NCBI GenBank assembly: GCA_050010595.1
Contig: JBEKKS010000002.1
Coordinates: 186,001 to 250,000, forward strand
Reading direction: 5' to 3'
Length of the DNA: 64,000 nt
DNA from: Palsa-513 sp050010595
GTDB lineage: Bacteria; Actinomycetota; Thermoleophilia; Solirubrobacterales; Solirubrobacteraceae
Shown here: piece by piece, positions 59,072 through 64,000 of the stretch
Numbering within the stretch: the first letter of the stretch is position 1
Layout: the number at the start of each line of letters is the position of its first letter
The notes under the pieces: model-generated
Databases searched by the model: none
What the model saw: the letters and a program-made list of their open reading frames with translations, nothing else
Told to the model about the DNA's origin: nothing
Translations under genes and position numbers: made by a program

Positions 59072-61106
59072 CCACGTCCAGCGCGGCCGGCTGTGGCGGG
59101 GCGGGTTCGGCGGGGAACCAGCGCATCGCCATCGAGGTCAGTTCGCCGATGCCAATCGGCTTGCTCAGGTAGTCGTCCATCCCGCACTCCAGGCAACGCT
59201 GCTTGTCTTGTGGCATGGTCAATGCGGTGACAGCGATAATCGGGACTCGGCGAGCGCCCTCGGCGCCGCGGATCTTGGTGGTCGCCTCGAACCCATCGAT
59301 GACCGGCATCTGGCAGTCCATGAAGATCGCCGCGTAGTCGGTGCGAGCCGCCATGTCGATCGCCTCGCGGCCGTTCTCAGCGATGTCGGAATGCACGCCG
59401 AGAGCCGCGAGCATTTCGCACAGGACCATCCGGTTGATTGCGTCGTCGTCGACGGCCAGCACTACCAGACCAAGATCGGCCCAGCCCACCTTGGCCTCGG
59501 CATCGATCAGGGGCTCCGGCTGCAGGTCTGTGGACCCGGCTGCGAGCAGCTCGGCGATCGCGTGGCGCAGCGCAGACTGCCGGAACGGCTTCATCAGTAC
59601 GACCGCATTCGAGCTGTCGCCGAGCTCCTTGCCCAGTGGAACGGAGCTCAGAATCACGAGCTTCGATCGGTGAAGCACGGGACGCCTACGCATCGCAGCG
59701 AGAAAGTGCAAGCCCGACATTAGCGGCACGTTGACGTCGAGTAACACCAGGTCGAACGGGCGCTCGGACTGTGCAGCTCCCTCGATCGCATCGAACGCAC
59801 CGTCGGCGTCTGCGACCCTCTCATGCGCGATGTTCCAGCCATCGAGATAGGATTCGATGCCGGCCGCGCTCGTCAGGTTGTCCTCGATCAAGAGCGCGCG
59901 CAGCCCACCGAGTTCGTCCTGATCGCGAGCTTGGGTGGGGTCGGCTACCTCCGGCAGGAGCGCGGTGAACCAGAAGTGGCTGCCGCTGGCTTCGCCGGGC
60001 TCGGCGCCGATGGCACCGCCCATGAGGCCGACGAGCTGCCTCGCGATTGTCAATCCCAGTCCGGTGCCCCCATACTCGCGGGTCGTCGTTTGATCCGCTT
60101 GGACGAACGGCTCGAACAACGCGTCCGCGCGTTCGGGATCGATGCCGCGACCCGTGTCGCGTACGGCGAAGCGAAAACTCGCAGCTGAGTCGCGCGCGAG
60201 CCGCACCGAGATCTCACCCGAGGTGGTGAACTTGATCGAGTTGGAAATGAGGTTCAGCAGGATCTGACGCAGTCGAGCCCGATCGCCGTTTAGTTGCGCG
60301 GGCACGTTGCCGGCGACGCAGTAGCTGAGTTCGAGCCCCTTGGTGTGTGCACGGTCGGCGAGGATCTGGCACGTTTCGTAAATCAGGTCGCGGGGATCGA
60401 AGTCGGTGCAGTCCAGCTCCAGGCTTCCCGCCTCGATCTTCGAGAAGTCGAGCACGTCACCGATCACCGCGAGCAGGGCGTCGCCGGATGCTGTCAGGGC
60501 CTCGACGTAGCGTTTCTGCGTCGCATCGAGGGTGGTGTCCCGAAGCAAGCTGCCCATACCGAGCATCCCATTGAGCGGCGTGCGGATTTCGTGGCTGAGG
60601 TTAGCGACGAACGCTGACTTTGCGCGAGATGCTGCTAGCGCGGTCTCGTGTGCCAGTTCGAGCTCGCGGGCCTGCCGATAGAGGTCCGCGAACACCCTGA
60701 CCTTCGCGCGCAACACCTCCGGAGTCAGTGGAGCGAAGATGAAGTCGACGGCGCCTGTCGCGTATGCGAGCGGGATTTGGGCCTCGTCCCGCGAGTACGC
60801 AGTGATGAAGATGATCGGGGTGTGTTCACAGTCGGCGCGCGTGCGGATCAGCTTCGCGGTCTCATAGCCGTCCATCGTTGGCATCTTCACGTCCATCAGG
60901 ATCACGGCGAACGTGCGCGCCATCACGGCCCGCAGCGCCTCCCGCCCCGAATCGGCCTCGAAAATCGTGTGCCCGAGCGGCTGCAGGATCGCGCGGATCG
61001 CCAGACGTTTGGCCGCGTTGTCGTCGACGACGAGGATCGCGCCCTCCATGGCGTTCGTGCCGGACGCGCCCTCGGCTGGAGTTGGGCTGGCGACGGTGAG
61101 CGCCAT
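59055..61106 (-). CDS. Hybrid histidine kinase (REC-HisKA-HATPase-REC-REC)
   Basis: About 683 aa, soluble. REC1 (~27-140) has ILVVDDN and VILMDVKMPTMDG, but its conserved Lys is Ala (FIFAPLTPE). The kinase core has FVANLSHEIRTPLNG and GGTGLGLTIARQLVGLMGG. REC2 has LVLLDVNVPLMSG and LMKPF. REC3 has VLAVDDDAINR, FMDCQMPVIDG and YLSKPI. ATG 61106 lies 9 bp after the upstream kinase stop; GTG 61109 is possible. Its end overlaps the convergent GGDEF-EAL gene by 17 bp. Confidence 0.92.
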   Translation of the reverse strand: MALTVASPTPAEGASGTNAMEGAILVVDDNAAKRLAIRAILQPLGHTIFEADSGREALRAVMARTFAVILMDVKMPTMDGYETAKLIRTRADCEHTPIIFITAYSRDEAQIPLAYATGAVDFIFAPLTPEVLRAKVRVFADLYRQARELELAHETALAASRAKSAFVANLSHEIRTPLNGMLGMGSLLRDTTLDATQKRYVEALTASGDALLAVIGDVLDFSKIEAGSLELDCTDFDPRDLIYETCQILADRAHTKGLELSYCVAGNVPAQLNGDRARLRQILLNLISNSIKFTTSGEISVRLARDSAASFRFAVRDTGRGIDPERADALFEPFVQADQTTTREYGGTGLGLTIARQLVGLMGGAIGAEPGEASGSHFWFTALLPEVADPTQARDQDELGGLRALLIEDNLTSAAGIESYLDGWNIAHERVADADGAFDAIEGAAQSERPFDLVLLDVNVPLMSGLHFLAAMRRRPVLHRSKLVILSSVPLGKELGDSSNAVVLMKPFRQSALRHAIAELLAAGSTDLQPEPLIDAEAKVGWADLGLVVLAVDDDAINRMVLCEMLAALGVHSDIAENGREAIDMAARTDYAAIFMDCQMPVIDGFEATTKIRGAEGARRVPIIAVTALTMPQDKQRCLECGMDDYLSKPIGIGELTSMAMRWFPAEPAPPQPAALDVVRAPG

Positions 61107-61114
61107 CACGCAAA

Positions 61115-64000
61115 CTAAGCGGTTGGCGGGTCGAGGACAGGTTGGGCTGGAAGCCAGATATTGATTGCGTCCAGCAACTCCGCCGTGTCGACCGGCTTCG
61201 GTATGTAGTCCGAGGCGCCCGCCTCGATGCAGCGGTCGCGTTCGCGGCCAACCACCTTCCCTGTCACGGCGATCATCGGTATCGCAGTCCATGCAGGAAG
61301 CGCACGAATCGCTGTCATCGTCTCGTAGCCATCCATGCCCGGCATCATGATGTCCATCAGGATCAGGTTCACATCCGGGCGCTCCGCGAGGATCGCTAGC
61401 GCCTCGGTGCCGCTTTCCGCCGGGATGACCTCGACGTTGCCCCGTTCGAGCAGTGTGGTCATCGCGAAGATGTTGCGGAAGTCATCGTCGACGATCAGCG
61501 CCACCGTACCCGGGCGGCGCTTGTAGAACGTTTCGACGCGCACGTGGCGCGCTTCCTCCGACTCCTTGACCGGGAGTTGGGTGGGCGCGACCGCCGTAAC
61601 GAGCACTTCGGTCGCGTCCGAGTGCCCGTTGCTGGCGGCGGCGGCGTCGATCGGAGCCGCGGCCTCGCCGGCGACCTCAGGCGCACCTTGGGCAGCGGCG
61701 CGCGCGACCGCCTCGTTGGCGGAGTCGAGCGGTAGGTAGAGCGTGAACGTGCTTCCGCTTCCGAACTCGCTCACCAGCGTGATCTCGCCGCCCATCAGGC
61801 GCGCCAGGTCGCGGCTGATCGATAGCCCGAGGCCCGTGCCGCCGTGCTCACGGGCGGTCGTGCCGTCGGCCTGCGCGAATGCCTCGAACACCATCAATTG
61901 CTGCTCCGGCCTGATGCCGATCCCGGTATCGGTGACGGAGAGTGCGAGCACCGATGCAGCTCCGCCCAGATCCGTGTCAGCGGGTGCCAAACCGCTGTTG
62001 CTCATCGCGATCCGCAGATCGACCTTCCCCTCCTTGGTGAACTTGAACGCGTTGACGAGCAGGTTGTTGACGATTTGGCGCAGGCGGTGGGAGTCGACGG
62101 TGATCGTCGCCGGTAGCGCACCGACCAGCTCGGCTGAGAAGGCGATGTCCTGGCGCGCTGCGACAGCCTCGAAGCTCTGCACCATCGCCTCGCGGAAGTC
62201 CACCAGCGACAGCTCCGCGAGCTCGAGTCGGACGGTGTTCGACTCGACCTTCGCGACATCGAGGATGTCGTTCAGCAGTGCGAGCAGGTCAAGGGCAGAC
62301 GAGCGGATGACTGTCGCGTATTCGACCTGCTGCGGCGTGAGGTTTCCCTGCGGATTGTCTTGGAGTTGCTCCGCGAGCACGAGCAGGCTGTTGAGTGGGG
62401 TGCGCAGCTCGTGCGACATGTTGGCGATGAACTCCGACTTGTACTTCGAGGACACGGCCAGCTCGCTCGCCTTCTCCTCGACCAGGCGGCGCGCCTCTTC
62501 GACCTCCTGGTACTTGCTCTCGACCTCGGCGTTCTTCTCTGCCAGCAGCGTCGCTTGTTCTGCGAGATCAAGATTGGACTTGCCGAGCTGATCCTGGCGG
62601 GACTGGAGCTCCTGGGCTTGCGAGCGGGCCTGCTCGAGCAGCTTCTCGGTGACCGTCGTGGCATCGACGGTGTTGAGGACCAGCCCGATGCTCTCCGTCA
62701 GCTGGTCGAGAAAGGACTGGTGCGTGCGGCTGAACGGAGCGAGCGATGCCAGCTCGATCACGGCGCGTACCTTCCCCTCGAAGAGGATCGGCAGCACGAT
62801 GATGTTCAGCGGCGGCGCTTCACCAAGGCCGGAGTTGACCTGGATGTAGTCGCCGGGGACCTCCGTCAGCAGGATCCGCTCCTTCTCCACCGCACATTGC
62901 CCGACGAGCCCCTCGCCTAGCCGGAAGTGCTTTGCGAGGTGCTTGCGCTCCTTGTAGCCGTAGCCGGCCTGAAACTGGAGGACCGGTTCGCCGCCGTCGT
63001 TGAGGTCGGTGAGGACGTAGAAGACGGCGTGTTGAGCGCCGACCAGTGGGGCGAGCTCGGAGAGGATCATGCTCGAGACAGTCGAGAGGTCGCGCTGGCC
63101 CTGCAGCACGCGCGAGAAGCGCTCGAGGTTGGTCTTCAGCCAGTCCTCTTCCTTGTTGACGCGCATCGTCTCGCGCAGGTTGCGGATCATCTCGTTGAGG
63201 TTGTCCTTCAGCAGCGCCATCTCGCCGCTCGCCGCGACGCTGACTTGACGCGTCAGGTCGCCTTCGATGACCGCTGTTGCGACCTCGTCGATCGCGCGAA
63301 CCTGGTTTGTGAGGTTGGCGGCAAGCTGGTTGACGTCGTCGGTCAGGTCCTTCCAGACGCCCTCGACCTCTTTGGACTGCGCCTGGCCGCCGAGCTTCCC
63401 CTCGATGCCGACCTCCCGCGAGACGCGCGTGACCTCGCCGGCAAACCGGTTGAGCTGGTCGACCATCGCGTTGACGGTCGTCTTCAGCTCGAGGAACTCG
63501 CCGCGCACGTCCGTCGTTATCTTGCGCGTCAGATCACCGTTGGCGACCGCCGTCGTCACCTCGGCGATATCGCGCACCTGGTCGGTCAGGTTGCCGGCCA
63601 TCAGGTTCACCGCGTCGGTCAGCTCACGCCACACGCCGCCGACCTCGATCGTGTGCGCCGCAGCCTGTCCTAGCTTGCCCTCCGTGCCGACCTCGCGTGC
63701 GACACGCGTCAGCTCCGAGATGAAGCCGTTCAGCTGGCCGACCATACCGTTGATCGTGTTCTTCAGCTCGAGCATCTCGCCGTGAACCTCGACCGACACC
63801 GTCTTACTGAGGTCGCCGCTCGCGACGGCGCCGATCACGCGCTGCATCTCGCTGCTCGGCCGCACCAGATCCTCGATCAGGCCATTGACCGATTCGACGC
63901 AGGCGCCGAACACCTGGTCATTGCCCTTCAACGAAACGCGTTGCGAGAGCTTGCCCTCCTTGCCGACGACGCGGCTCACGCGCTCGAGCTCGGTGCCGAG
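61115..64000 (-). CDS. Multi-HAMP GAF hybrid histidine kinase (partial at 5' end)
   Basis: 962 codons are in the window and the frame stays open through the right edge. At least three HAMP-like repeats are visible, each with a GDL(S/T)-type turn (VASGDLSKTV, VANGDLTRKI, VIEGDLTRQV). A GAF domain follows (LAPLVGAQHAVFYVLTDLNDG), then a coiled coil, the kinase core (FIANMSHELRTPLNS, GGTGLGLSISRDLARLMGG) and a C-terminal receiver (LIVDDDFRNIFAM, LILMDIMMPGMDG, YIPKPV). This resembles HAMP-array kinases of the Nik1 type. It is the upstream partner of the next hybrid kinase. Confidence 0.93.
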   Translation of the reverse strand, partial: LGTELERVSRVVGKEGKLSQRVSLKGNDQVFGACVESVNGLIEDLVRPSSEMQRVIGAVASGDLSKTVSVEVHGEMLELKNTINGMVGQLNGFISELTRVAREVGTEGKLGQAAAHTIEVGGVWRELTDAVNLMAGNLTDQVRDIAEVTTAVANGDLTRKITTDVRGEFLELKTTVNAMVDQLNRFAGEVTRVSREVGIEGKLGGQAQSKEVEGVWKDLTDDVNQLAANLTNQVRAIDEVATAVIEGDLTRQVSVAASGEMALLKDNLNEMIRNLRETMRVNKEEDWLKTNLERFSRVLQGQRDLSTVSSMILSELAPLVGAQHAVFYVLTDLNDGGEPVLQFQAGYGYKERKHLAKHFRLGEGLVGQCAVEKERILLTEVPGDYIQVNSGLGEAPPLNIIVLPILFEGKVRAVIELASLAPFSRTHQSFLDQLTESIGLVLNTVDATTVTEKLLEQARSQAQELQSRQDQLGKSNLDLAEQATLLAEKNAEVESKYQEVEEARRLVEEKASELAVSSKYKSEFIANMSHELRTPLNSLLVLAEQLQDNPQGNLTPQQVEYATVIRSSALDLLALLNDILDVAKVESNTVRLELAELSLVDFREAMVQSFEAVAARQDIAFSAELVGALPATITVDSHRLRQIVNNLLVNAFKFTKEGKVDLRIAMSNSGLAPADTDLGGAASVLALSVTDTGIGIRPEQQLMVFEAFAQADGTTAREHGGTGLGLSISRDLARLMGGEITLVSEFGSGSTFTLYLPLDSANEAVARAAAQGAPEVAGEAAAPIDAAAASNGHSDATEVLVTAVAPTQLPVKESEEARHVRVETFYKRRPGTVALIVDDDFRNIFAMTTLLERGNVEVIPAESGTEALAILAERPDVNLILMDIMMPGMDGYETMTAIRALPAWTAIPMIAVTGKVVGRERDRCIEAGASDYIPKPVDTAELLDAINIWLPAQPVLDPPTA

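Noticed and set aside
1..64000. CRISPR arrays, tRNA/rRNA genes, transposases, integrases, phage genes
   Set aside because: None seen: no regularly spaced repeats, no tRNA-like cloverleaf noticed in the gaps, no mobile-element protein among the open frames.

Overview
The window is a 64-kb piece of a high-GC bacterial chromosome. Genes are densely packed, with many 4-bp ATGA/GTGA stop-start overlaps, frequent GTG/TTG starts, and several genes whose start codon sits 7-9 nt after a TANNNT -10 box (probable leaderless mRNAs). The gene repertoire (tandem signalling proteins with RDxAA and DQT repeats, HDOD-LuxR, DUF2142, NtaA/DszA-type monooxygenases, LigM-type demethylase) points to Actinomycetota. 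A soil Thermoleophilia/Solirubrobacterales-like lineage is my inference, not something the sequence proves. I see no rRNA, tRNA, CRISPR array, transposase or phage gene.

Layout. 1-6.1 kb: a family-5 (peptide/nickel-type) ABC importer operon on the minus strand, with a divergent LacI regulator and a matching operator over the operon's -10. 6.1-9.8 kb: a secreted toroid-like protein with a DUF2142 membrane protein. 9.8-18.9 kb: GntR regulator plus ClC channel, phosphoglycerate mutase, MIP channel, cysteine-dioxygenase-like cupin plus amidohydrolase, beta-carbonic anhydrase, a cysteine-less Rrf2 regulator divergent from a FAD/NAD(P)-binding protein, and a 1-Cys peroxiredoxin. 18.9-34.9 kb: LysR and LuxR-type regulators, then one long co-directional organosulfur operon. 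It holds a complete family-5 ABC importer, two tandem NtaA/DszA-type FMN monooxygenases, RibBA, an SsuE-like FMN reductase, SsuD, two SfnB/DszC-type oxidoreductases and a second flavin reductase.

34.9-45.3 kb: what looks like a dedicated tetrahydrofolate-dependent aryl-methyl-ether demethylation module. A PadR regulator lies between a minus-strand operon (MTHFR, PurU, fused PabBC) and a plus-strand LigM-like O-demethylase. Nearly identical operator sequences overlap the -10 boxes of both outer promoters. LigM would load the methyl group on THF, MTHFR and PurU would recycle it, and PabBC would feed folate synthesis. A sugar-type (CUT2) ABC importer with its own LacI-type operator follows, closed by a strong intrinsic terminator.

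45.4-64 kb: a signalling island rich in c-di-GMP enzymes. It has a receiver-only regulator, a GGDEF-EAL-histidine kinase fusion coupled to a PAS protein, a PAS-LuxR protein and a GGDEF protein that are divergently transcribed and share the same unusual coiled-coil repeats, an ice-binding-like protein, an L,D-transpeptidase, HDOD-LuxR, an orphan MshEN-PilB/GspE ATPase, a frameshifted CHASE-GGDEF-EAL protein, a hybrid kinase and a multi-HAMP kinase cut by the window end.
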